NCBI GenBank assembly: GCA_010279815.1 | Contig: QEOQ01000573.1 | Location: 326,145-390,144, forward strand | Length of the DNA stretch: 64,000 nucleotides | Source of the DNA: Brachionus plicatilis | Taxonomy: Eukaryota > Rotifera > Eurotatoria > Ploima > Brachionidae | Direction of reading: 5' to 3' | Shown: one piece after another, positions 21,830 to 30,874 of the stretch | Position numbering within the stretch: position 1 is the stretch's first letter | Layout of the letters: every line of letters starts with the position of its first letter | Translations under genes and position numbers: made by a program | The notes under the pieces: model-generated | What the model saw: the letters and a program-made list of their open reading frames with translations, nothing else | Told to the model about the DNA's origin: nothing | Database searches by the model: none

Positions 21830-22440
21830 TAAAATGTTTGTCGACGCGTTTCGGCAAGCTTTTGCCTTCTTCAGGACTATCTAAAATCTATCAAAAAAAA
21901 ATAAATTTAATTTCAAAATTATTTCTCTATATTTTTCAGAATAAAATTAAAATATCTTAATACCAAATATATTTTAACAAATAAAAATTTAAAAAAAATA
22001 AATTTTTATTTTAAACTTGACATAAAGACAATAGCTTAGATTTTGTTACAAAAAACCAATTTATCCCTTAATTTTACAAATGAAAGTGTTTTAATAAATT
22101 GATAATTCGGAATTTTTTGATTAATTAAAGGAATTTCTAAATATCTGAAAAAATAACTCAGTCCCTACTGATTTTCTAATTGAATCATCAAATAAATTAC
22201 TTTTAAAAATAGCAAAAATAAAATCATGTTTTTCATGATCCGCTTTACCAAAATGGTTTGCTATTTCAGAATTAGATTCAAAATTTATGAGACTTTTAAC
22301 GATGTTTTTTTTTAAAACGTAAAATATTATTCAAATGTTGAGAAATTCTAGTTTAACAATCTTTACTAGTTTCACCTAGATAAAACAAATTACATTTTTT
22401 ACACTTGATTGTTTACACACAACCTACTGAATTACAACAA
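21830..22440 (-). mobile_element. Degenerate Penelope-like (GIY-YIG) retroelement fragment
   Basis: Minus-strand translation gives TIKCKKCNLFYLGETS, TRISQHLNNI and, in a shifted frame, SIRKSVGTELFFQIFRNS. This is the order seen in GIY-YIG endonuclease domains of Penelope-like elements (C-x2-C, YxGET, R-x3-HL, then R-x-SVETDL). Stops and frameshifts are frequent. Downstream on the same strand lies CTGAAGAAGGC followed by GCCGAAACGCGTCGAC (about 21840-21885), a style of sequence that I associate with the 3' ends of such elements. Confidence 0.5.
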
Positions 22441-22735
22441 TTATTTATTAGAAATTTAGGTGTTAAATTAAAATAATTTTAACATGGTAGTTATTTTTCA
22501 TAAGCAGTAATAGTTATTTTTATAAATTTAAGATTTTTGAAGATTTCATGATTTTCCGGGAAAAATATTTTTTGTTATAAATAAAAGAAAAGATGGTAAA
22601 TCAAGTAATTCCCTTTTTTTACAGTAAAATTTGTAAAAAAGGTAAAATAAATTAAAACTGAATAAAAAAAATTATAAATTTTAAAATTTTTCAAAAGATT
22701 TAGTTTTTGCGTAATTTTTTGCAAAAATAAAACAT
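22435..22735. repeat. Dispersed repeat, inverted copy of 10145-10400
   Basis: Reverse-complement match to 10145-10400 over its whole length with small indels. It adjoins the Penelope-like fragment, so it could be an upstream part of the same element; the copy at 10145 has no GIY-YIG part next to it. Confidence 0.6.
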
Positions 22736-22739
22736 TTTA

Positions 22740-24300
22740 TAATCGAAAAATTCTAAAAAAAACTTAATGATAAGAAAATTTTGAAAAAAATTATTTCTCC
22801 TTTTTATTATCATAATTCTGGATAATTTAAAAATATTAAAAAGGACAAAAATCTTTTATTCATAATCTATAAAGAAAATATTTTTTCATGAGCGACCATT
22901 AAACGAAAATTTTTGTAATACACCAAAAATCTTATATAAATCTAAAATATAAATCATAAAAAATATAAATCTTTTATCTAGACCATATTACTCTTCTTTG
23001 AAAAATTGTTTCCTACTTCACTCAACCCTATATTTAAGAAACTAAGCTTATTATTATTTAGTCTAAATTGTACAAAAAAAATTTAAATTTTAAAACTTTT
23101 AAATTAAAAGTAAATAATCAAATAAATTTAAATGAAATAAATGGTCAAAATTTAGTTTGAAAAGATTGATAAAGAATTGTTAAAGAAAAAAATTTGTCTT
23201 TTGAGCTTGATCAAGATCTTAATTTTAAAAAATTTGTTTCTAAATTATCAATTAAATTAAATGAGAAACTTTTTTCATATAATTTTGCCATGGATACAAT
23301 TAAATTTAAATATAAAAAAAACGTTTCCCTCTTTGAAGTTTTTGTAAATTTTGGTTATTTTAATCATTAAATTAAAAACAAGTCACGGAGGGGGCTGCGC
23401 CCCCTCCGTACCTCCCCAGCTTTGAAATTTTAAAATATATTTTACAGACACTTGATTTTACAATTGAGGTTTTTTGACATGTCATTAAGATGTTGTCTGC
23501 TTTTGAAAGTTATTTTTAAAAAAAATATATATATATATACGAACGTTTAGTTTAAAATATATAATAATTATTCACGAGTTTAAATTCTAGGCTTTTAAAG
23601 TGGTGGGGAATAACGCAGTGTAGTATTAATTTTCTTTGTAGAACCAATTTCAAAAGAGACTGTGAATTTGTATATTTAGAGATGTACAATAACGCTAACC
23701 TATTATATTGAATATATCTATTAAGGTTTTTTATTTGTGGAGGAATAGCATTTATTTCCGCGAAAACAATAACGGTTTATTTCCTTGAAACGCTATGCTA
23801 TGATTCAACAAAACGAATCCTTCTTTGTTGAGGTGAAAACACCGATGAGATTTGAGCATTTGATCCATATTTTTCGTCTATTGTCTTTAACATCATGCCA
23901 AGTTAAATTGTTTGCGTAAATTACTTTTAAACAGTAATTACAACAAAAAAAGAATACAAAAGTTATTTATTCAAATTTGGAATAAATAACCTTATTTTAA
24001 ATTTTTTAAAAATTAAAAATACTATAATTTACTCTAAAACAATCACTAAAAAACTGAGAAGTATTTTTTATGTATAGTTGATAGCCCTTCTTAATTTGTG
24101 GCCAAAGTTGAAATTAATCTCAAATTTTTGTCAGTAAAATATTCCAAAAAAAATCCTGCTTGAGATTGGATTTTTTCCAATCTTATTAAAAAAGTTTAGA
24201 AAATTTTAATTCCAATTTTTTTTATTAAATTGCTTAAATTTTATTAATTTATCAGTTTAAATAATAAGCTCTCTAGAGTGCTTGAGAATTTAATATTGAT
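22740..24300. other. AT-rich intergenic DNA
   Basis: No gene found. Contains a GC-rich hairpin (23385-23409, listed) and a short (TA)n run at about 23526-23540. Confidence 0.5.
23385..23409. repeat. GC-rich perfect hairpin
   Basis: ACGGAGGGGGC, loop TGC, GCCCCCTCCGT: an 11-bp perfect stem in otherwise very AT-rich DNA. Probably part of an old transposon; it is not placed as a terminator of any gene I can see. Confidence 0.7.
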
Positions 24301-24303
24301 ATA

Positions 24304-25122
24304 CAGTAGAAATTCGATTATATGTAATTTTTTTTACATAAAAACTTTTTGGTCTTATATATAATCGAATTTTACATATAATCGAATAGACCTGTAGACA
24401 CAAATTTTGTCTGATGAAAAAGTTTTGGACAATTAAAAAAGAGGGTTTTTACATAAGATTTTATTTAAAAAAAAAGTTTGAAATAGAATAAAAAAGTATA
24501 AAAGTAAAAATTTCTAAAAATTTAGGCTACGTTTTACAATGGAAATTGAAGAAATATTTTGAGGGTTGCTTATTTGAGGACCAGAAGTCTTAGCGGGTGA
24601 CTTAGGTTTAAAAAATCGACTAAGCGAACTTTGTTTTACACTTAGTTCTTTGTTTTTTAAAGCAAATTTTTTTAAAGAAGTAAATGGTGTTGTATCAATA
24701 TCATGATCTAAGCAAAAATTGATCAAATCATCACAAGCCATTGATGCAGTCGTATTTGATACGCGAGGTTGTTTGCTTTGGTGTTGCTTTTATTTTCTAA
24801 GTTTTTCATTTTTTTTATACTAGAAGATACAAAAGACGTTCATTGTTCCAGGAAATAAGAAAAACAAGAGAAACAAGAAAAACCAGGTGTCAAAAAATAA
24901 GAAAGTATAATCATTATCATTGTATAGTAGCGGAATTAGTAAAAAGAGTGGTTTTATCTATCAATCAAGGAAAATTAGCACTTTCCAAGAATTAGATCGT
25001 GAACGGGACAAATTTAAAAATTTCTAGAAACATAAGACAAAAAGAGTGTCAGTGGCGATTTTTGAAATTATATATAATCGAATTTACATATAACCGAATT
25101 ACATATAATCGAATTTCTACTG
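24304..25122. mobile_element. Pogo/Tigger-like DNA transposon remnant, TA-flanked
   Basis: The left end starts CAGTAGAAATTCGATTATAT and the right end is its reverse complement, ending TTTCTACTG. Both are bordered by TA (24302-24303 and 25123-25124). Subterminal ATATAATCGAATTT words are repeated inside both ends. The only coding trace is the minus-strand transposase tail at 24514-24741, so the 819-bp copy is internally deleted. Confidence 0.85.
24514..24741 (-). pseudogene. C-terminal remnant of a pogo-like transposase with a PIP-box-like motif
   Basis: 75 residues: MACDDLINFCLDHDIDTTPF, then a Lys/Ser-rich tail with KQSSLSRFFKPKSPAK. QSSLSRFF fits the PCNA-interaction consensus QxxLxxFF, as in the tail at 9536. 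The catalytic DDD/DDE core is absent from this copy. Confidence 0.5.
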
Positions 25123-25124
25123 TA

Positions 25125-26161
25125 TTGTTAATATTTTATAATGTTAGAATATTTCTTCAACTTTCTTGTTTGCTATTTCATTCTTTAGTTAAGCTTACCA
25201 TACTAATGACTTTTTTAAGAGATGTCCTTCCAAAGTTGTTCCGATATAAACCTTTGATTATTTAATTTTTTTGTTAACTTTCTTTTTTTAATAAACAAAT
25301 TAAAATAAGTTAGTTAAGTTAAAATGCGAATAAATTTGAGGTCATGCGAGAATAATTAAGTTATAATTTAATGGTTCATAGAATGTGACCAATTATTTTA
25401 TAAGAAAACTTTAAAGGGTACCATTTGGAGTAGGCAAGTTTTTTTGCATTTTTCATGAATAGTATCTAGAATAAATTTAGTAAGCAATTGACTATTTTAG
25501 AGTTGGAAAGAAATTATTGAGTTTTTTCTAAGATCGTTTCTTCAAGTTTACTCAAAAACTACAATATCAATTTAATTTATATTACCCTTAATATTGTGCG
25601 CTTTTTGATAAAAAATTTTCAAAAAATTAATCAAATTAAATTCGCACTTTTTTTTAATTAATCAACTACTAAGCAATAGATTAATTTTAAATAATTCGAC
25701 AATAAAACACAGAAACTCCTCCCAACCTCGTATACCCATCTTTTAACATTGCCAAAAATTTTCAATTCAAGTTACTAGGAAAACGAAATATTAATTTTAT
25801 ATTGTTGTAGTGAATAAAATGGGGTCCTTGTTTAGGGATTCGAGTATGCTGTAGATTAGAGAACTTTTAGTTAAAATTAAATTAATATTTAAACTATTAA
25901 ATAATTTTAAAACTTTGTTTAAATTATCAAAAAGTACAGAAAGTACAAAAAGGAACAGGACCCAATAAATTAAAATTTAGAAAAAGTACTTAAATTACAG
26001 AAAGAATTTTTGCTTTTTTATTTTGCTAGACAAAAATTGAAAAAAAAAAATCATTTATGTTTTAAAGCCAATTAAATGAATACCGATTCAAAATGTTTAT
26101 TACTAAATATAATTCCTCTTTAAGTAACACTTTATTTTCACTTACTTAGAAAAAATTAAAA
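25125..26161. other. AT-rich intergenic DNA
   Basis: No gene or clear element seen. Confidence 0.5.
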
Positions 26162-26252
26162 GTAAGTTTATTCTGACAATTTTAAATTTAAAATTTTTTA
26201 ATTCAAATTTTAAAAAAATAAATCTACATTATATACAAAAAAAGAATATCAG
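26162..26252 (+). promoter_or_regulatory. Probable 5'-UTR intron of gene E
   Basis: Donor GTAAGTTT and acceptor TATCAG, one base before ATG 26254; same layout as genes B and D. Confidence 0.6.
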
Positions 26253-26253
26253 A

Positions 26254-27363
26254 ATGGATGTAAAAATTGTGCTTCCCTGCGGTTTTTATTGTAAATTTGA
26301 GTATTTTTTAGCTGAAGAAGAAAAATTCGAGTGTCCTATTTGCAAAACACATGACATAAATATCAAAGAATGTTTGAACATGACAAGAAATAGATTGGTT
26401 CTTGTCCAGAGAAATGTTGAAGCTGGAAAGAGAAATTTAGATGATTGCACTACAGCACTTAAATGTTATGAAGACGATTTGGAGCATTCTATTGAGGAAG
26501 AAAGCAATATTTTAAAAAATCAAATAGACCTTAGACGTGAAGAATTAAAGATTATGGTGATTAAAAAAATTGATGATTATTCCGAGGGTCATTTGAAAAA
26601 AATTGAGCAAGAAAAAAAAACAAAATTTGATCAATTTATTAGCAGAATTGGACGAATAAAATTATTAGAAAAAGATATAAATGGTTTTAACATTTCTGAT
26701 AAAAACGATATACAAACTCAGATAGATATGAACAAAAAATTGTTAAAGACAATAGATAATGCTACAATTTTAGCTGAAAATTTAAAAGTAGCTTTTTCAA
26801 AATCAATTTATAGACTACGGGAAGGCAGTAAAAATTTTGATGTTTCAACGTTATTTGGAGAGCTTTATTTGAGAGAGGAGACCAAAAGAATTTTTTTTAA
26901 GAGTGATAAATTCGGAGATGATGATAAACAGGCAACTTTTCAATTTAAAGTAAACGATTTTTCTAAATATAAAGATCAGGAAGAATTTAAAATAATTTCA
27001 AAACCATGTGTTATCAAAAATGTTGAATGGTATATTATTATTCAGATGGAAAAAAATGATATAATAAGAATTTTTTTACAGTCTTATAAAGACCAAAAGA
27101 ATGATGAATCGTCCATACTCACTCAATTGGAAATAAGATTTTTTGATGATAAACTGATTGTAATAGATAATTTGACGATAAAATTCGAATACGATTTTTC
27201 TATTTACCCTCAATATCTTTTATTGACCTTTGATAAATTCGAAAACATAATAAAGTGTGTAGACTTTTACGATAAAAAAGATGATTCTTTTACTCTTAAT
27301 ATTTTTTTAAAAGTCGATCCGCAACAAATCATGAGCATCAAATCTGAAAAAATAACCTCTTGA
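26254..27363 (+). CDS. Zinc-finger/coiled-coil/MATH-like protein (family member E)
   Basis: Intact 369-aa ORF beginning MDVKIVLPCGF. Finger ligands are in the family order (Cys9, CPIC, His, Cys), then a coiled coil with [18 protein letters not shown]. The coiled coil is closest to gene B, while the MATH half (IKNVEWYIIIQMEKND, DDKLIVIDNLTIK) is closer to gene D, so the copy looks mosaic. Gene conversion among the three would explain this. Homology to gene B continues into the 3' flank and, after a break, to 28620. Confidence 0.84.
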   Translation: MDVKIVLPCGFYCKFEYFLAEEEKFECPICKTHDINIKECLNMTRNRLVLVQRNVEAGKRNLDDCTTALKCYEDDLEHSIEEESNILKNQIDLRREELKIMVIKKIDDYSEGHLKKIEQEKKTKFDQFISRIGRIKLLEKDINGFNISDKNDIQTQIDMNKKLLKTIDNATILAENLKVAFSKSIYRLREGSKNFDVSTLFGELYLREETKRIFFKSDKFGDDDKQATFQFKVNDFSKYKDQEEFKIISKPCVIKNVEWYIIIQMEKNDIIRIFLQSYKDQKNDESSILTQLEIRFFDDKLIVIDNLTIKFEYDFSIYPQYLLLTFDKFENIIKCVDFYDKKDDSFTLNIFLKVDPQQIMSIKSEKITS

Positions 27364-27773
27364 ATTGAGAACCATTTAATTAGTAAATAATTAAAAAAAT
27401 CGCATATTTTTTTTTTAATTTGTTTTGAATTTAAATAAAAATTTAAAGTTAAATTTTTTTTTTAATCACAATATTCTCAATTATTAATTTAAATGAAAAT
27501 TTCAAAAAATAATTTCTGTTAGATATCCAAATCACTCACAATATTCAGAAATTAAATGAAATTGTATTTTTTTGAGACTTAATTTATTTAAAAAAGAGAT
27601 AAAATTCAAAAATTTAAAACCCTAGATTTGTTAATATTTTGTCTGAATAATTAAAAAAAAAGAGTGAGGATTTTGATTCCTGGAACTACATGCGATTCAA
27701 GTGAAAAAGTTTTTAAAAATGTGTATTTAAGTGAAAATTTTAATACAGTACATCTTAAAACTAACTTCATCGA

Positions 27774-27889
27774 TTTCTTTCCTCTCCTCTTCCTTTCCTC
27801 TTCCTTTCCTCTTCCTTTCCTCTTCCTTTCCTCTTCCTTTCCTCTTCCTTTCCTCTTCTTTCCTCTTCCGAAGAAAGGAAGGAAGAGGA
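27774..27889. repeat. Pyrimidine minisatellite with an inverted end
   Basis: Tandem 11-bp TTCCTTTCCTC units, followed by AAGAAAGGAAGGAAGAGG. It is preceded at 27746 by CAGTACATCTTAAAACTAAC, the same sequence that ends the minisatellite-filled element at 45664-46595, so this is a degenerate copy of that element. The open frames across it are low-complexity artefacts. Confidence 0.85.
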
Positions 27890-27899
27890 ATTATTAAAT

Positions 27900-28740
27900 T
27901 ATTAAATTACCTAAAAAATTATTTCAAAATTATCCTAAAATAATATTCTTTCGGTATTTTAATTTACCATTTAAAAAAATATCTGTAAAATTTGCTGAGT
28001 TTACAGAATTTCTTGTGATTATACATATGAATATTTATCTTTATTGATGAATTTTTAATCAATTTAATAATATTCTGAGCTAGAAATAATAATTAAATTA
28101 AAAAAAAAACATTCTACGATAAAAAAATTTTTCTAAGAAGCATAAAATATCAGCCTTTTTCAATATTCGTTTATAAATTCTTAGGTTTATTCTCAGATGA
28201 CATTTATTTTTATTCTATTGATTTTTTAAAATTGAGTAACTAATAAAAAGTTTTAAAGCAATTAAAACAAATAAATTTAATTTATTTAAATATAGTAAAT
28301 TACATTTAAAATCTTTTTATTTGAAATTATTTGACAAAATTTTATTTTAAAATTTAATTTTAATTTTTTAGATAATTAATGTAATAAATATATTCAAAGA
28401 AAATTTTTTTTTCTTAAATAAATTTGTGCAATGAAAAGTGCGATGAAACATCAAAAAATAAATGAAATTCTTAAAAAAATTAAAAATATCATTCTTCCTT
28501 TTTTTAAAACGAAGGAAGACAACTTTAAAAAATTTTGACATGTGGTGGTGACAAATGGTTTAGCAATCTAATTTATAATTTGATCGAAAATTAGATTAAA
28601 AATGAATAGCAACTAATAAATATTTAATTTTATTGAATGAAATTATTAAGACAAAAATTTTTTTATTGCCAAAATTTATAATATTTCAATAAAAATTGAA
28701 TTGTATAATCTTGAATTTTTTTAAAAATAAAAAATTTTAG
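27900..28740. other. Intergenic, diverged copy of 8640-9140
   Basis: Contains shared blocks such as GATAATT, AATTTGTGCAATGAAAA and AATTTTGACATGTGGTGG in the same order as 8640-9140. No gene. Confidence 0.5.
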
Positions 28741-28748
28741 AACACAGA

Positions 28749-29135
28749 ATGAATACGGCATTTAATTTTAGTTCAAAAAATACGAGCACACCATCTTTTG
28801 ACTTTTCAAATAATGGAACTCCAAGAGTAGGATTTAATTTAGGTGGTTTTGGAACTTCTACAGAAACCAACACAACTTTAAATCAGCCAACTTCACAATT
28901 TAATTTTGGTTCTAATCCTCCATTAGTTGCTGGAACTACTGGCCCTAACCCTGATGTTTTTAGAGCCTTTTCTTCAATTGCATCCTCTACTTCATCTGGT
29001 TTCAATTTTGGATCAACCGGAACTACAAATAGTGCTAATGGAATAGCAGGAAATGGATTTAAGCTTGGTGAATTTTCCATTGGAAACATTGGAAACATAG
29101 ATACAGGATTTAGCATTGGTTTGGATGAAACATAA
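28749..29135 (+). CDS. FG-repeat (nucleoporin-like) ORF, possibly the first exon of the next gene
   Basis: 128 aa, Asn/Ser/Thr/Gly-rich, with FG-type motifs: GFNLGGFG, SQFNFGSN, SGFNFGSTG, GFKLGEFS, plus FNFSS and FDFSN. FG motifs are typical of nuclear-pore FG domains, which bind transport receptors; no structured nucleoporin domain is present. The ATG context (CAG-A-ATG) is that of genes B, D and E. The stop is only 33 bp before the finger of the next ORF, whose own ATG is missing. A 44-nt intron (GTTTGG at 29119 to TTTTAAG) or a 97-nt one (GTGAAT) would splice FG to DKVLPCGF in phase. Both donors are imperfect, so the join is a hypothesis. Confidence 0.5.
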   Translation: MNTAFNFSSKNTSTPSFDFSNNGTPRVGFNLGGFGTSTETNTTLNQPTSQFNFGSNPPLVAGTTGPNPDVFRAFSSIASSTSSGFNFGSTGTTNSANGIAGNGFKLGEFSIGNIGNIDTGFSIGLDET

Positions 29136-29167
29136 ATTTATTAAAAAAAAATTAATTTTAAGATAAA

Positions 29168-30874
29168 GTGTTGCCATGTGGTTTTTCTGCCAAATTCAAA
29201 GACATTTCTAGCAAAGGCGACAAATTTCTATGTCCGGTTTGCAAATCACATGACATAACAAGCCAAGAATGTTTGAATATGAGCAAAAACAAAATTTTGA
29301 TTAGTGAGTTTAATCTTGATCTTAAAAAGAAAAGTTTTACAAGGTACCTTAAAAATTTTGAAATTTGTAAAAATGATCCAAAAAGTTTTGTCGACGAAAA
29401 CTATGAAAATTTAAAGAACCAACTTGATATTCGTCGTGAGGAAGTTAAATTAATAATGGAGAAAAAAATTGATGATTATTATGAAAATTTGTTAAATATA
29501 ATCGAAGATGACAAAGAAAAAAAATTAAAAAAATTTGAAGAAAATATTCAAAAAATAGCATCACTAGAAAAAGAGCTGATTGATCTTAAAATTGAGCAAT
29601 CTATGGACATAACTAAAAAATTGGACCTAATCGATAGTTATTGTGTTAAGATTGATGATGGAATCAAATTTATAGCTGCAACCCAAAATGGCTTAGCTAA
29701 TAATTGTTTTTTTAATAAGGGTAATAATAGTTTGGATATAAAAAATATATTTGGAAAGCTGGATTGGAAAAAGAATACCAAAAATTATGAAAAATTTAAT
29801 CATGTTAACAAAATGGATGATTTGAGCATTTCATTACCATGTGGTTTTTCTGCCAAATACAAAGACATTTTTTACAACTGTGATGAATTTCCATGTCCAG
29901 TTTGCAAAACACATGCTTTAAAAAGCAAAGAATGTTTGACCATAACAAAAAATAGATTGGTTTTGATTGAGAAATCTTTTGAGCTGAAAAAAAATCACTA
30001 TGACCACTTGTTGAAAGAGTTCGAAAAATATAAAAATGAGCCAAAGATTTATTTAGATGAGAGTTATGATTGTTTTAAAAGAAAAGTTGACCATCGACGT
30101 GAAGAAATCAAAGTGATGCTAAATGAGAAGATAGATGAATATCATGATGGTTTATTGGCAAAGATTGAGACCAAAAAATGTGCCAAGTTAAAAGAATTGG
30201 AGGAAAGAATTAAACAAATAGAGGCATTAGACTTGATCAAGTTAAGTCCTGGTAATAATTTAGATATTGATTCAAAGATAGATTTTTATAAAAAAAATAA
30301 AAAATCAATTGACAATGATATCATTTTAGTCACAAACATTTTAGATGATTTGATCGAGCCTAAGTTTAAGCTTGCAAATAGTAGTCATAATATTTCAAAG
30401 TTATTCGGACAACTTAATTTAAAAGAAGATGAAATTGATGATGATAGTTGTACAGAGAAAACTATTGAATTAGTTGTTAATGATTTTTCTTTATTAAAGG
30501 ATAATGATAATTTTGATCTCTATTCAAAAAAATATATAGTCCAAAATTTTGAATTGTCTATTAAAACCAGTAAATCAAGAAACAAGTTAGAGATGAATGG
30601 AGAAACAGGTATTGGCCTTTATTTGTATTGTTTTCCATTAGGTAACACAAAAGAATTTTCTGTAAAAGTCGATGCAGTATTATCAATCTTAAATAAATCC
30701 AATTTAATGAAAGACTTAATCATACCTATGACACATGTTTACAATAAAAGATATGGTTACGGGTTTTCTAAATTCACCACCATGAATGAAATAATGAATC
30801 CAAAAAATGGATATTATGATGCTAATGACGACTCCATCACTTTAAGAGCAGTTATAAAGGTTGAATTATCTTAA
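29168..30874 (+). CDS. Double zinc-finger/coiled-coil protein with one MATH domain (family member F)
   Basis: 568-codon ORF containing two complete N-terminal family units in one frame. Unit 1: [29 protein letters not shown], coiled coil with LDIRREEVKLIMEKK, ending at FGKLDWKKN. Unit 2 begins at an internal Met (29813-29815) with [25 protein letters not shown], coiled coil, then a MATH domain (IELVVNDFSLLK, GIGLYLYCFPLG, FSVKVDAVLSILNKS, YGFSKFTTMNEI, DDSITLRAVIKV). Unit 1 ends where MATH would begin, so the ORF looks like a fusion of two tandem genes after loss of the first MATH. Its natural 5' end is unclear: there is no ATG before the first finger, and the upstream FG ORF may supply it. 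Confidence 0.75.
   Translation: MLPCGFSAKFKDISSKGDKFLCPVCKSHDITSQECLNMSKNKILISEFNLDLKKKSFTRYLKNFEICKNDPKSFVDENYENLKNQLDIRREEVKLIMEKKIDDYYENLLNIIEDDKEKKLKKFEENIQKIASLEKELIDLKIEQSMDITKKLDLIDSYCVKIDDGIKFIAATQNGLANNCFFNKGNNSLDIKNIFGKLDWKKNTKNYEKFNHVNKMDDLSISLPCGFSAKYKDIFYNCDEFPCPVCKTHALKSKECLTITKNRLVLIEKSFELKKNHYDHLLKEFEKYKNEPKIYLDESYDCFKRKVDHRREEIKVMLNEKIDEYHDGLLAKIETKKCAKLKELEERIKQIEALDLIKLSPGNNLDIDSKIDFYKKNKKSIDNDIILVTNILDDLIEPKFKLANSSHNISKLFGQLNLKEDEIDDDSCTEKTIELVVNDFSLLKDNDNFDLYSKKYIVQNFELSIKTSKSRNKLEMNGETGIGLYLYCFPLGNTKEFSVKVDAVLSILNKSNLMKDLIIPMTHVYNKRYGYGFSKFTTMNEIMNPKNGYYDANDDSITLRAVIKVELS

Noticed and set aside
24999..25265. 88-codon plus-strand frame
   Set aside because: It overlaps the right terminus of the pogo-like element and has no recognisable content.
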